This document shows, in pieces, positions 20,608-31,599 of a DNA stretch of 64,000 nucleotides. The stretch lies in NCBI GenBank assembly GCA_021234155.1, contig JAJEKV010000010.1, positions 6,978,871-7,042,870 of the forward strand. The letters run 5' to 3'. The translations under genes and the position numbers were made by a program. The stretch comes from Isoetes taiwanensis (Eukaryota > Streptophyta > Lycopodiopsida > Isoetales > Isoetaceae). Each line of letters begins with the position of its first letter. The stretch's first letter is position 1. Under the pieces are notes generated by a model. That model had not been told where the DNA came from. It worked only from the letters and a program-made list of their open reading frames with translations, and ran no database searches.

Positions 20608-23600
20608 CTTCAAAGTAGTAAGAAACAACAAGGTCCCCTATATGGGGTCTTCAAAATAGCAAAAAATAACACTTTCCCATAATACGAGGTCCTCAAAGTG
20701 GCAAGCAAAAATCAAGTCTCCAGTATATGGTCTTCAAAATAAGATATAAGCATCATTCAAATACCCTTTATGGATCTTCAAAGTAGCAAGCAAAAACTGG
20801 TCCCCTATATGGGGTCTTTAGAAAAAAACATAGGCATCTTTTAAATCCCCTAAATGGGGTCTTCAAAGTAGCGAGCAACAACCATGACCCCCAAACTAAG
20901 CATCATATAAATTTCCTATATGGGGTCTTCAAAGTGGCGACAAGCAGCAACCATGTCCCCTATATGGGGTCTTCAAAATAAAGCATACGAAGCATACAAA
21001 TCCCCCATATGGGGTCTTCAATATAAAACACGAGCATCATCTAAATCCCCTACATGGTGTCTTCAAAATAAAACACAAACAGAACCCAAATCCCCAATAT
21101 TGAATCGTCAAATTGGCAAACCACAACCAATTCCTCTATATTGGGTCTCTAGATAAAACAAAAACAGGAATCAGATCCTCTGTAGCAGCAACCAGATATC
21201 CAATGCATATGTAACAAATCTTTTTTTTTTTCTTTTTTTCTGATGTCTATTTTTTCTCCAATTTTCATGCATTAAAAAGAAAAAACCCTATATGTAGTCT
21301 TCAAAGTAGTAAGCACAACTAACTCCTCTATATGATGTCTTCTAGAAAGAATGATAAGGAACAACAAATCCCGATGTGGGATCCTCATCAAGAAAAACAA
21401 CTCTATAGCACAAATCCCCAAGGTGAGGTCTTCAACCACAACAATACATGGCATAAGAAAATAAAATTCCGTGCAGGATGTCTTCAATGAAGCGAGCAGC
21501 AACCGAGCCCTCTATATGATGTCTTCTATAAAGTGTGAGAAGTAGCAACTAAAATAAATCATAAGAAGGGTCTAAACCTCATATGTGAGGTCTTCAAAAT
21601 CAACAAATAATTTCCATAATATGGGGTCTTCAAAGTAACAAGCAAAACCAAGTCTCCTAGATATGGTCTTCAAAATAAGGTATAAGCATCAATCTAAATC
21701 CCCTACATGGGGTCTTCGAAATAAAACATAAGCAGAACTCAAATCTCCAATATTGAATCGGTCAAATTGGCAAATGACAACCAATTTCTCTATATTGGGT
21801 CTTCAAATGAAACAAAAGCAGCAACGAGATCCGCTATATGGGGTTCTTGTAAAGATAGCCAATGCATATGTAACAAATCTTTTTTCAAACCAAGTCTCCT
21901 AGATATGATCTTCAAAATAAGATATAAGCATCAATCAAATCCCCTTCATGGATCTTCAAAGTAGTAAGAAACAACCAAGTCACCTATATGGGGTCTTCAA
22001 AATAGCGAACAATAACAAATTTCCATAATACGGGGTCCTCAAAATGGCAGGCAAAAACCAAGTCTTTAGTATATGGTCTTCAAAAATAAGATATAAGCAT
22101 CATTCAAATACCCCTTATGGATCTTCAAAGTAGCAAGCAAAAATTGGATCCTCTATATGGGGTCTTTACAATAAAATATAGGCATCTTTTAAATCCCCTA
22201 AATGGGGTCTTCAAAGTAGCGAGAAACAAATCATGACCCCCAAACTAAGCAACATCTAAATTTCCTATATGGGGTCTTCAAAGTGGCGATGAGCAGCAAC
22301 CATGTCCCCTATATGGGGTTCAAAATAAAGCATAAGCAACATCCAAATCCCCCATATGGGATCTTCAACATAAAACATGAGCAGCATCTAAATCCCCTAT
22401 ATGGGGTCTTCAAAATAAAGCAGAACCCAAATCCCCAATATTGAATCGTCAAATTGGCAAACGCCAACCAATTCCTCTATATTGAGTATTCAGATAAAAC
22501 AAAAGCAGGAACCAGATCCTCTGTAGCAGCAACCAGATATCCAATGCATATGTAACAAATCTTTTTTTTTTCTCTTTTTTTCTGATGTCTATTTTTTCTC
22601 CAATTTTCATGCATTAAAAAGAAGAAACCTTATATGTAGTCTTCGAAGTAGTAAGCGCAACTAACTTCTCTATATAGCGTCTTCTACAAAAAGCGATAAG
22701 GAACAACAAATCCCGATGTGGGATCTTCATCAAGATAAACAACTCTATAGCACAAATTCCCAAGGTGAGGTCTTCAACCACAACAATAACATGGCATAAG
22801 AAAACAAATTCCCGTGCAGGACGTCTTCAAAGAAGCGAGCAGGAGCTCTCTATATGATGTCTTCTATAAAGTGTGAGAAGTAGCAATTAAAATAAATCAT
22901 AATGAGGATCTAAACCTCCTATTTGATGTCTTCAAAATGAACAAATAATTTCCGTAATACGGGGTCTTCAAAGTAACAAGCAAAACCAAGTCTCCTAGAT
23001 ATGGTCTTCAAAATAAGATATTAAGCATCAATCAAATCCCATTTATGGATCTTAGAAGTAGTAAGTAACAACCAGATCCCCTATTTGGGGTCTTCAAATT
23101 AGCGAACAAAAACAAATTCCAATAATACGGGGTCCTCAAAATAGCAAGCAAAAATCAAGTCTCCTATATATGGTCTTCAAAATAAGATATAAGCATCATT
23201 CAAATACCCTTTATGGATCTTCAAAATAGCAAGCAAAAACCGCCTATATGGGGTCTTTAGAATGAAACAAAAGCATCTTTTAAATCCCCTAAATGGGGCC
23301 TTCAAAGTAGCGAGCAACAACCATGACCCCTAAACAAAGCACCATCCAAATTTCCTATTTGAGGTGGGCAGCAACCATGTCCTCTATATGGGGTCTTCAA
23401 AATAAAGCACAAGCAACATCCAAATCCCCCATATGGGGCTTCAAGATAAAACATAGCAGCATCTAAATCCCCTACATGGGGCCTTCGAAATAACACATAA
23501 GCAGAACCTAAATCTCCAATTGAATCGGTCAAATTGGCAAATGACCTATATTGGGTCTTCAAATAAAACATAAGCAGCAACAAGATCCGCTATATGGGGT

Positions 23601-23770
23601 TCACGTAAAGATATTTAATGCATATGTAACAAATCTTTTTTCCTCTTTTTCTGATGTCATTTAGGATCTTCAAATTGGCAAACAACAAAAAATTCCTCGA
23701 AATGGAGTCTTCAAACAAAACAAAAGCAGCAACCAGATCCTCTATATTGGGTTGTTGTACAAAGTCATAG
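20608..23770 (+). repeat. Higher-order tandem array, right part (~1.34-kb super-unit)
   Basis: The same CCCCTATATGGGG/TCTTCAAA modules continue. A larger period is visible: the TGTAGCAGCAACCAGATATC segment at 21181 recurs at 22522, an offset of 1341 bp, and its neighbourhood keeps the same order in both. Partial further units end near 23640-23770. Open frames here, such as KTPYRG-type repeats on the minus strand, follow from the module and are not genes. Confidence 0.8.
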
Positions 23771-24140
23771 TGCATACGTAATAAGTCCCCTTTTTTTCAA
23801 CCTTCTTTCCACCTCCTTTTTTTGTTTTGCTGAAGAACAAGACAAGGTGTTGACCATAAAGGGAGCAACAACACCTTAGTTTTTTTTCTTTTTTTTTCTT
23901 TTTTTTTTTTGTTTGTGGGGGGGGGAGGGGAGGGGTGCATGGGAAAAATAAGCTAGAAAAAATAAGAAAATGTTTAGGTTTTGATGGGTTGATGGCAAGA
24001 GCACAACCCTTACCCACTAATATTTATTATTTTTATTTTCTTGACAAAAAGGCATAGAGTAGTGAGGTGGCAAAATAGAGTGGCGAGAGTAGTAGAATGA
24101 GGTGGCATGTGACTAGAGTCTGGTAGCAAGCATGCCAAGC
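23615..24140 (+). repeat. Composite repeat, AT-rich block copy 1
   Basis: This ~500-bp block (TCTTTTTCCTC..TGATGTCATTT, then long T runs, then GATGGGTTGATGGCAAGA and GAATGAGGTGGCATGTGACT) recurs in order at 24465-24985, each time followed by the GC-rich minisatellite. Confidence 0.75.
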
Positions 24141-24184
24141 AGGTCGGAGAGCTGGGAACACCCAGTGTATCTAAGTGACTTCAC

Positions 24185-24460
24185 TTGATCTTCAGCGAGC
24201 CGAAAGGCGTGTCGGGCAAATTGGGGCGAGGTCGGGCGCAACGGAGAGGTCGAGCGACGCCAAAGGCAAAATTTCCTAAAGAAGGTTCGCCATGTCGGCC
24301 GGGCGAAGCCGGGCGCGGCCGGGAGAGGTCGAGCGACGCCGTGGGACAATGGGGCCGAAGGTGTGTCGGGCAGTCCGGCGAAGCCGGGCCGGAGAGGTCG
24401 AGCGGCGCCGTGGGACAAAGGAATGATGGTCCGGGCAGTGGGCGCTATGGGGATGCGTAA
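24185..24460 (+). repeat. GC-rich minisatellite, short array
   Basis: Units of about 69-79 bp carry GAGAGGTCGAGCGACGCCGT, GGGGCCGAAGG and CGAAGCCGGGC. Base composition is sharply different from both flanks. Confidence 0.75.
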
Positions 24461-24464
24461 AGAA

Positions 24465-24985
24465 TTATTTAATACATAACTAGTAACAAAATCTTTTTCC
24501 TCACTTTTCGATGTCATTTGGGATCTTCAAATTAATGAAGCTCAGCACAAAATTCCTGAAATGGGTCTTCCCAAACAAAACAAAGCAACAACCAAGATCC
24601 TCTATATTGGGTTGTTATTTACAAGGGGGAATCATAGTGCATGCAATAGCAAGTCCCTTTTTTTTCAACCTTCTTTCCACTCCGCTTTTTGTTTTGCTGA
24701 GAAGAACAAAGAATGGAATATTTGACCATAAAAAGTAACATAGTTTTTCTTTTTTTTTTTTTCTTTTTTTTTTTTTTGTTTGTAGGTTACATGGAAATAA
24801 GCGCTGAAAAACAAGAAATGTTTGGGTTGATGGGTTGATGGCAAGAAACACAACCCTTACCTGTATTTGTACATTTTGCAATTTTTATTTTCTTATGAGC
24901 ATAGAGTAGTGAATTGGCAAAATAGAGGCGGTAGTAGAATGAGGTGGCATGTGACTAGAATACATTGCTTAAACATGCCAGGGTC
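24465..24985 (+). repeat. Composite repeat, AT-rich block copy 2
   Basis: Second copy of 23615-24140, about 850 bp downstream, with indels in the T runs. Confidence 0.75.
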
Positions 24986-26035
24986 TGGCGCGAGCCGGGC
25001 GCAGCCGGTGCATCTAAGGGTGAGCCGCTTCCAGTGGCGTACCGCTGCTACAGCCTGCAAAGCCGCGAGCCGGGCGCACGAGAGGCCGAGCTGCGGTCGT
25101 GGCAGTACGTGCCGAGCGTGTCGTGCAAAGCTGCAGCCGGGCGCACTTCAGAGGGTGAGGCGCCTGTATGCGTACGGCCGAGCTGTCGCGGTGCCGGGCG
25201 AAGCCGGGCGCAGCTCAGCTGGTGATAAGTCGAAGCCAGCTTCCAGTGGCGCAGCCGGGCCGGAAGCGGTTTCCGGGGTGGCCGGGCGAAGCCGGGCGCT
25301 AGCCGATAGAGGGCGAGCCGCTGTCAGTGGCAATGGGTTTGAAGGCGGTTTCCGGCAGGCCGGGCGAAGCCGAAGCGCAAATGGAGGTTGCCAAGCACTG
25401 TATGTGCGCGGCCGAAGGTTTCCGGGCAGTTTGGCAGCCGGGCGCAGCCTCGTGAGGGGTCGAAAGCCGCTGCTGGTGGGCGCCGGGCCGAAGGCGGGTC
25501 GCGGGCAGGCCGGGCGAGGCCGGCGCCAGCTCGGAGAGGTCGGAAAGCCGCGCTGCAGAAGGGCAGCTGGCCGAAAGGCATAAGTGTGTCAGCGAGCCGG
25601 GCGCAATGAGAGGAAGAGTGTACCGTGGGGCAAAGGGCCAGCGTCGCGCTGGCGAAGTTGGGCACTAAGAGGCCGAAGCGACCTGTGGAGGCCGTACGAA
25701 GCGCCGCGGCCGCGAGATGGGCACACCGGACCGTGCCGAGCGAATCCAGGGCGGCATCGGGCCGAAGCGCAGTCGGGCGCTTTGCCGAAGGCCTACAAAT
25801 GGAGAGCTTGAGCCGCTGGCGTGATGACAATGGGGCCGAGCGCGGTCCTGGGCGTCGGTGAGTGTAATTTGGCGAGAGGTCGAGCCACGCCAGTATGGCA
25901 ATGGACCGATCGTGGTCCGGGCAAAGCCGGGCGAAATGGTGCCCTGTGAGGCGGAGCAACGCCGTATAGGCAAACGGGCCGAAGCGGCGTGTCGGGCAGT
26001 CGGCGAAATGGGCACACCCGGTGAGGTCGAGTCTT
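24985..26035 (+). repeat. GC-rich minisatellite, expanded array abutting the NLR LRR exon
   Basis: About 1 kb of degenerate units built from GCCGGGCGAAGCCGGGCG-type words, as in 24185-24460. The array stops sharply at about 26035, where AT-rich NLR coding sequence starts. The long open frames on both strands follow from the lack of A/T-rich stop codons and are not genes in themselves. Confidence 0.8.
25324..26035 (-). other. Open frame of the NLR continuing through the GC-rich minisatellite
   Basis: After LDLTGC the NLR frame reads about 230 more codons, all within minisatellite sequence, with a composition rich in Arg, Ala, Pro, Leu and Ser and no LRR pattern. It then ends at a stop near 25324. 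If transcribed it would give the receptor a low-complexity basic tail. More likely the array replaced or invaded the original 3' end. Confidence 0.5.
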
Positions 26036-28611
26036 TTTAAATATTTCAAGGGTTTAGAAAAAGCAGGAAGCGTTTTCAAGGAAGGAAAACCCCGAAGTTG
26101 AAGGTATTGTAAATGGACTACGCTGCCAAAAGAATTTGGAAGCATATCTAATTGGTAATCTCTTCCATCAATTTTCAGAAAATGCAAGTTCCTAAGGTAT
26201 TTAAATGAAGAGGAAAGAGGTTGATGACGTACCTGCGTTGAGTCTATTCCATATTTAATGCCTCCAACAGACAAGACTTGTAGGTGTGGAAAGCACTGTC
26301 CCAAATGTTAGAGACAGATTAGTTATTTTTATTTCTAAAAAATGTACTATTTTCTTGCAAGAGACAGCAATTCAAACCTGGAGAAGACTCAGGTCGATAG
26401 TCTTAAATAATTCGAGTGCCTTGAGATTATGCTCTTTATGTTGTGAAGTGTTGCGTGCATCACAATAAGCGACAATACTATGGCATCTTAGGTAAAGCAA
26501 ATTCTTGTGCAATGATAGAAATTCCAAATCTTGGTACTCAATGTCTATTGCACGCACTCCTTGTGTTCCTTTTTTTGAAACTTGCATCTGCATTCAAATA
26601 AAGAAGTTGGTTACAAAGGCAAAACAAGTATAAAGATTTTTATAATGGGATAAGCACTTGCCTCTGCTCTAGTAGCCAGATATTTCCATTTGCTTCTCTT
26701 TGCACGCTTCTCTGCAATGGTACGAAACAGATCATGGCATTCTAAAAGTAAAAGCTCCTCCTCGTATTGATGTTTCTTGGAATAAATGATTGACTCCTCC
26801 AAGAGAACCTTCAGCATATCTTCATGTTCAATAAATAGAGCACATCTAGCCATTTCGAGTGGTCGTCCACGCCAAAAGAGGGCGGCATCAATGAATGCAT
26901 CTTGCACCTTCTTGTTTTGAGCATCAATGCTAGGTTCTAACGACCGTGGAACTTCGTCATCGTCATCAGCTTCTGATGGGGATGCTGTAGCTGTTAAGAT
27001 CCGTCGCTTAACTTGTGTCCACTCTGCTTCCTTGCGCCTTTCTAGCCTTTGAAAGAGGGAACCATATGTTTTGATTGCCAATGGAAGCCCATCACATAAT
27101 GGGACTATTTCATTTATCAAATTCCACTCATCATTCTTATTTTCAATTTCTGCACATTTCATGAACAATTGTTCTGCTTCTTCTGTGCCCAACAAGTTGG
27201 GCTGAAAGAGTTGAAATGCATGCGCATTGTTTGGACAACAAATATCACGAAACTCCTTGGCTACTTCTTGGGAACGCGTGGAGATCATCAAACAACTCGA
27301 TTGTGGAAGATGAACATGCAGGTGTTGTGGCAACAACTGTTTCAAATGTCTTACTCTCCACACATTATCTATTGACAGGCATAAAGATGAGCCCCTTTGC
27401 TTTAAACCTTTTAAGCAATCCTCCAATCTATTGCGGCCTTGCTCAGTGTTTATGAACGTCTCGATTTTGTCTTCAAATCCTCTCAAGATCTCTGTTTGAA
27501 TTTTCATTAAATCGGCAGGGTCCTTGCCCACCTCTATAAACACCTTGGCTTGCTTGTCTCTCTTTGGAAAATCTTGGTGTAAGGCCATTAACAATGTAGT
27601 CTTTCCGATGCCTCCCATTCCACACAGAGCAAGGACTCGTACTTCTGGCTCTGTCACGAATTTCAGTAATTCTTCTTTGTTATTAAGCTTGACAGAAGAA
27701 TCCCCAAGTGGGGCTGGGCTGGGCTTAGGGGTGAGGTTCAAAAGGACTGATTGCTGTTCCACAAGAACTGATTGTTGTTCCACAAGAACTGATTGCTTTT
27801 CCAAAAGAAGTGCTTGACAGTGCAAGGAAAGCTTGAGGGTCATGTCTTTCAATCTGGTGGCAAGGCCATCAAGCGTCTGTGCCTCACACTTGACACAAAC
27901 CAAACCACACATGCACTTTCCCCAACTCTGTTTCCTGAACCACAAACATTTTCACTCTTATTGTTTGAAGAATGCTAAACTCTAACCTCTCTTTTCTACA
28001 AAAGACATTAATATGGGTTTATTTCTCTATTCTATTTTGGTACGGGTCTGTTTGTTACAAACACCAAACGAATAAATAGAAACCACAAAGAAAATAAATA
28101 TGTAAGTACGTACCTGGGTTCCTGCTTCTGAAATTCAAAGGCCTCTGCACAGAGCAATGCCAGACAATTTTCTTTCAAGTATTCATCGCCCCCGCCTGCA
28201 TTTTCGATTGTTTCCATGGATTTTTGTAAGAAACTTGCATAATCTATTACTTCCTTGGCCTTCTCATCGATTTCCGTATAAGCTTGAGCAGTTTCTACAA
28301 TTATGCGAAGGGCTTGAAAGCAAATACCGACTAACGGTGCCTGGCCAGCAACTTCACAAATACTTTTTGTCACGTCCATGAGCAATGGGACATTATCATT
28401 GAATTTTTGTATTCCCTTCTGCAAAAAACGGTTTTAGAAATTCAAATGAAACAAATGCTGAGCACAAAAAATATGGGAGATCCGGTAATACCTTGCCCAG
28501 TTTCTTGGCATCCAGTTCCTTCAAAACATTGCCAAGTTTCTTGGGATCCAGTTTTTTGAACATTTCTTGAAGATCGATCGAAGAATAGATCTGGGAAGTG
28601 CTGGAATCCAT
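26036..28611 (-). CDS. NB-ARC/LRR immune receptor (NLR) with helical N-terminal domain; 3' end fused to minisatellite
   Basis: Five exons keep one frame: 28492-28611, 28114-28418, 26662-27934, 26378-26587 and 26295 downward. Exon 1 (40 codons, MDSSTSQIYSS) and exon 2 form an alpha-helical N-terminal domain (VPLLMDVTKSICEVAGQ, LVGICFQALRIIVETAQAY) that recalls RPW8/HeLo-type bundles, though this is not certain. Exon 3 has a 7-residue repeat linker (27737-27800), the P-loop GMGGIGKTT, kinase-2 LCLSIDNVW, CLMISTRSQEVA, GLPL as CDGLPLAIKTYG and an MHD-like ECHDLF. Exons 4-5 are LRRs (LLYLRCHSIV, FPHLQVLSVGG, LRNLHFLKIDG, VHLQYLQLRGFPSLKTLP, YLKRLDLTGC). The intron at 26588-26661 has a GC-AG boundary (AG|GCAAGT). 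About 86 codons into exon 5 the frame enters the GC-rich array and stays open to about 25324, so most LRRs are lost. Intact members sense pathogen effectors in the cytoplasm and bind ADP/ATP at the P-loop. Confidence 0.8.
27737..27800 (-). repeat. 21-bp coding minisatellite in the NLR linker
   Basis: Three copies of a 21-bp unit (AAGAACTGATTGYTGTTCCAC on the plus strand) encode a repeated QSVLVEQ heptad between the N-terminal domain and the NB-ARC. The exact 7-residue period fits a coiled coil of variable length. Confidence 0.75.
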
Positions 28612-28696
28612 TACGAATAGAGACAACTTAGGAGAGAATCGCAACTTACAGAGACAACGATAGAATGGTAGTGATGAGCAAAAGCAGCCCAAACTT

Positions 28697-28704
28697 CTTA
28701 AATA
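28697..28704 (-). promoter_or_regulatory. TATA-like box of the NLR gene
   Basis: TATTTAAG on the minus strand lies about 88 bp before the chosen ATG at 28611. The frame is open further upstream (to 28896), but that part is Cys/Ser/Phe-rich repeat sequence and is taken as 5' leader. Confidence 0.3.
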
Positions 28705-28734
28705 GAAAGCTGTAATGCAACATCGTGCTGACAT

Positions 28735-28860
28735 CGTACTGTAATGCATCGTGGCTATAAAACACAACATCGTGGCTCGTGGACAACAAAACATCGTGGA
28801 ATCGTGGCTCGTGGATGCAACAAAGCAAATCGACAGACAGGATGCTTCAGCAAATCGACA
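28735..28860. repeat. Short direct repeats in the NLR 5' flank
   Basis: CATCGTGGCTCGTGGA and CATCGTGGCTATAAA variants recur four times, and AGCAAATCGACAGA occurs twice (near 28825 and 28851). They look like slippage products. Confidence 0.55.
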
Positions 28861-29050
28861 GAATAAAGAAACAGGACGAGCATAGGAGAAACCCAATCCT
28901 GAGCTTTTGTCAACGAAAAATGCTTTCGCCCGTCAACGGATGAATAGATATAGGGTAAAAGAAACTAAATGGATAAGGATAGATGTGGCACCAAGAAGCA
29001 CGCTACAAAAGGCGGCACCAAGAAGGTAGGACTAATTAATTTTTGGATAG

Positions 29051-29205
29051 AAAGCGGTAACAATATTAAGAATGGACCTGTAGACAGCAAAAGCTTGGTG
29101 TACAAGCAAATGGAGTATGGCATGCAGTAGACAGCAATATTAAGAATGGACCTTTACATAGAGAGGGACGCGTAGACAGCAAAAGCTTGGTGTACAAGCA
29201 ACTTG
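29051..29205 (+). repeat. Interleaved direct repeats
   Basis: CAATATTAAGAATGGACCT occurs at about 29051 and 29133, and GTAGACAGCAAAAGCTTGG at about 29079 and 29172. The pair describes an imperfect ~85-92 bp tandem duplication. Confidence 0.7.
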
Positions 29206-29689
29206 AAGTGAAGGTAATCACATGAGGGCAAATGGGCATGCAGCATGGCAATGGCAACAAATGGATGCTGCAATGACATGAGGTGTGTAATGACTTTAGA
29301 CATTAACATATTGGTCAACGGATTAAATAGATTGGCAAGGTCTTGACGTGTTATAGCCACGCCACAAGACAAAATACAACCCGTTTGTGTGGACTTAGCG
29401 GATTTTTTGCAATTCAGTCCTAGCTTAAGCATGCCACGTATGACATTTAAGAGATGGATGCAATTCAACCATGAAGAAAAAAACAAAAATGACTTTTTGT
29501 CAGGACTGAAAAAGTGCTGCATCAAGACATTAGAAAAAAAATGGGGTCTTTTGGTGTCCCCATAAGCCTATTTTCCATTCTATTTTACCTCACGTTACTT
29601 ATTTTTTTAGTTGGAGTCTATCGAGGTAGCCCAAAATAAATCCAATTTATGGTGGTATGAATATCCCATGATATATTGCCACGTTGCAC

Positions 29690-31303
29690 AAAAAAAATCC
29701 TCCCAGAAATCCTCCCCGACGAACAGAATCCTTAGAGTTTGTGTGTTCCAATTTTGCCTTCATTTTGCCTTCGTGCGGCAGATTCGAGTTCCTTTTGCCT
29801 TCCTGTCTACTGCTACAGCGGCCAGATTCAGGGTTCGTGATCCAAGGAATGCAATTATTTCTCTCCAGATCCTGTGTTCAGGTGAGTCAGATTTACCCTA
29901 CAAGAGTTCTAGTTTTCTGTTCTATATGTAATCTGATTTAAATTCCATTTCAATGGGCAAATTTTTGGTCCTCTGTTCTTACCATGGTTCAGCTTAGAAT
30001 CACTCTTCCATCAGAAGAATATGCAGTTCTACAGCTAGGCAACAAGGAAAGAAGGTTGATTTGAATGCTTTGCGAATGCGCGGAGCTAAAAATTATGATA
30101 TTTGGGCTGTAGGAGAATTATACCCACGAAATCCTTTTACAGGAAAGCATCCTGATTTTAGTAAGGATCCAGGTGCACTTGTTAGTTTGAAGATGTATTT
30201 ACAAACAGCAATATGTAATCCACACTCCTATTTAATGCTCATGCTCATAACTTCATTTCATCTGATAGGTATCCTGTTCAAGCAACAATTCAAAAATGGT
30301 TATGGCCCCAGATTTGTACACTAGACTAGAAAACATCGTGTGCTCTATTATTCTTAAGATGAAAATATTGATGTTCTTTTCAAGCTTAGCTCCTTATTTC
30401 TGAGCACACATTCCATGGAGGGCATATCTGATCTTTACCAATTTCTATATAAGTTAAGCCTCTGGTTATAACTTCTTATATTCTTTTTTGGCTGGATGGC
30501 AGTGCCAATTTTACTTTGCCAGCTCCAGAACAAGCCGAGTCTTCAGAAAGGTTGAGTTTAACAGCAGCAGCAGTTGAACAAAAGGATTTTTCAAACTTGT
30601 CAGAAAGATTGGCTTTACCAGCAGCACTTGAAGAAAAGGGAAATGCAGACAGTTCCTGCCACATGCATCTTAGTTCAAACGACCTTAGCCTGAGAATTTG
30701 TACATTGTCACCTCCTTGTCAAATGGTAACCTTTTGTACTTATATATGTGAGGTTTTATTCAATTCAAATGGATGAAGTGGCCGAACAATGAAATTAAGT
30801 TGAATTGCAAGTTTAATGTCAGATGAGATCTAATCTGCTACTGCGTTTGTTGGTTTTCTTAATCTGTTGTTTGTGGAATGAATGGTTATGGATAGTATCT
30901 TGTGTTTGCCTTCATCGTTAAGTGCTTTTTCATGAATTTCTTCAGTCCAACATTTGAACAATAAACCATGCAACTCAAAAACGTATACTCTGTATGTCTA
31001 TACATATAGTTTTTTCAGGCAAATGTAAGCAAATTCTCAGGCATTCTATTTCTAGCTACCCTGTTGTACGAAGTCTTTTTTTATTATTCTAACAAGCCAA
31101 TTCGCATGTGCAGGTATGAGCTTCCTGATGAACATCCACTGCTGAAGGAAATGTGTTCTGTTGTTGAAAAGAAAAAGAGCCACATGTGGGTTGAGAAATG
31201 CACTCATCCGTCTGCTTGCAGATTGTTTGGTAATGCAAAAATGTCTGAAGTTGACAAGGTCACTCTTATACATCTTGAATATGCTGTAACTTTCAAGATA
31301 TAA
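29690..31303 (+). CDS. Unrecognised multi-exon gene
   Basis: Likely pieces are a 5' exon ending CAG|GTGAGT at 29881; 29998-30194, reading ARQQGKKVDLNALRMRGAKN, WAVGELYPRNPFTGKHPDF and ending AAGAT|GTATTT; 30503-30725 (NFTLPAPEQAESSERLSL, LSERLALPAALEEKG); and a last exon 31114-31303 (YELPDEHPLLKEMCSVVEKK, MWVEKCTHPSACRLFGNAKM) ending in TAA. Exons 2 and 3 join in phase (SLKI-ANFT). Exon 4 does not join exon 3 directly, so an exon between 30726 and 31113 may be missing from this model. The Cys/His spacing in CTHPSAC might bind metal. I do not know the family. No frame-breaking stop is seen within these pieces. Confidence 0.5.
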
Positions 31304-31560
31304 CACTGGGCAGGCTCATTCATGAGCAGACCTTAGCGCGAAGGGTTCGGAGCAAGAAGAGATTGCACAGACCAATGACTTGGAGAGCTTTGCAGATTTT
31401 ACAATAACTTTGGGAGATAATGCAAGCTATCTTGTTGAACTTTGTTGAGCAGTTTACTTTTGTAGATTCTTGTTCTATACTTGTTCTATATTTCTCATAA
31501 TAGGGCCATGGTGCAGCTATTAGACTGCTGATTCTTCCCATACAGATGCAGTATGAATGT

Positions 31561-31598
31561 ATAAGTATCTTAGACAGCAGCAATAAGATTAACATTCA
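31561..31598 (+). repeat. 38-bp direct repeat (pairs with 32871-32908)
   Basis: AAGTATCTTAGACAGCARCA followed by ATAAGATTAACATTCAG is present at both places, 1.31 kb apart and in the same orientation. The second copy sits just upstream (minus sense) of the F-box/kelch-like last exon. Confidence 0.75.
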
Positions 31599-31599
31599 G

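Noticed and set aside
17990-23770. CRISPR-like array
   Set aside because: The modules are variable in length and sequence and the spacers resemble each other. This is a eukaryotic satellite-type array.
24867-25583. 238-codon Arg/Ala/Gly-rich open frame on the plus strand
   Set aside because: It lies in the GC-rich minisatellite, where stop codons are rare by composition.
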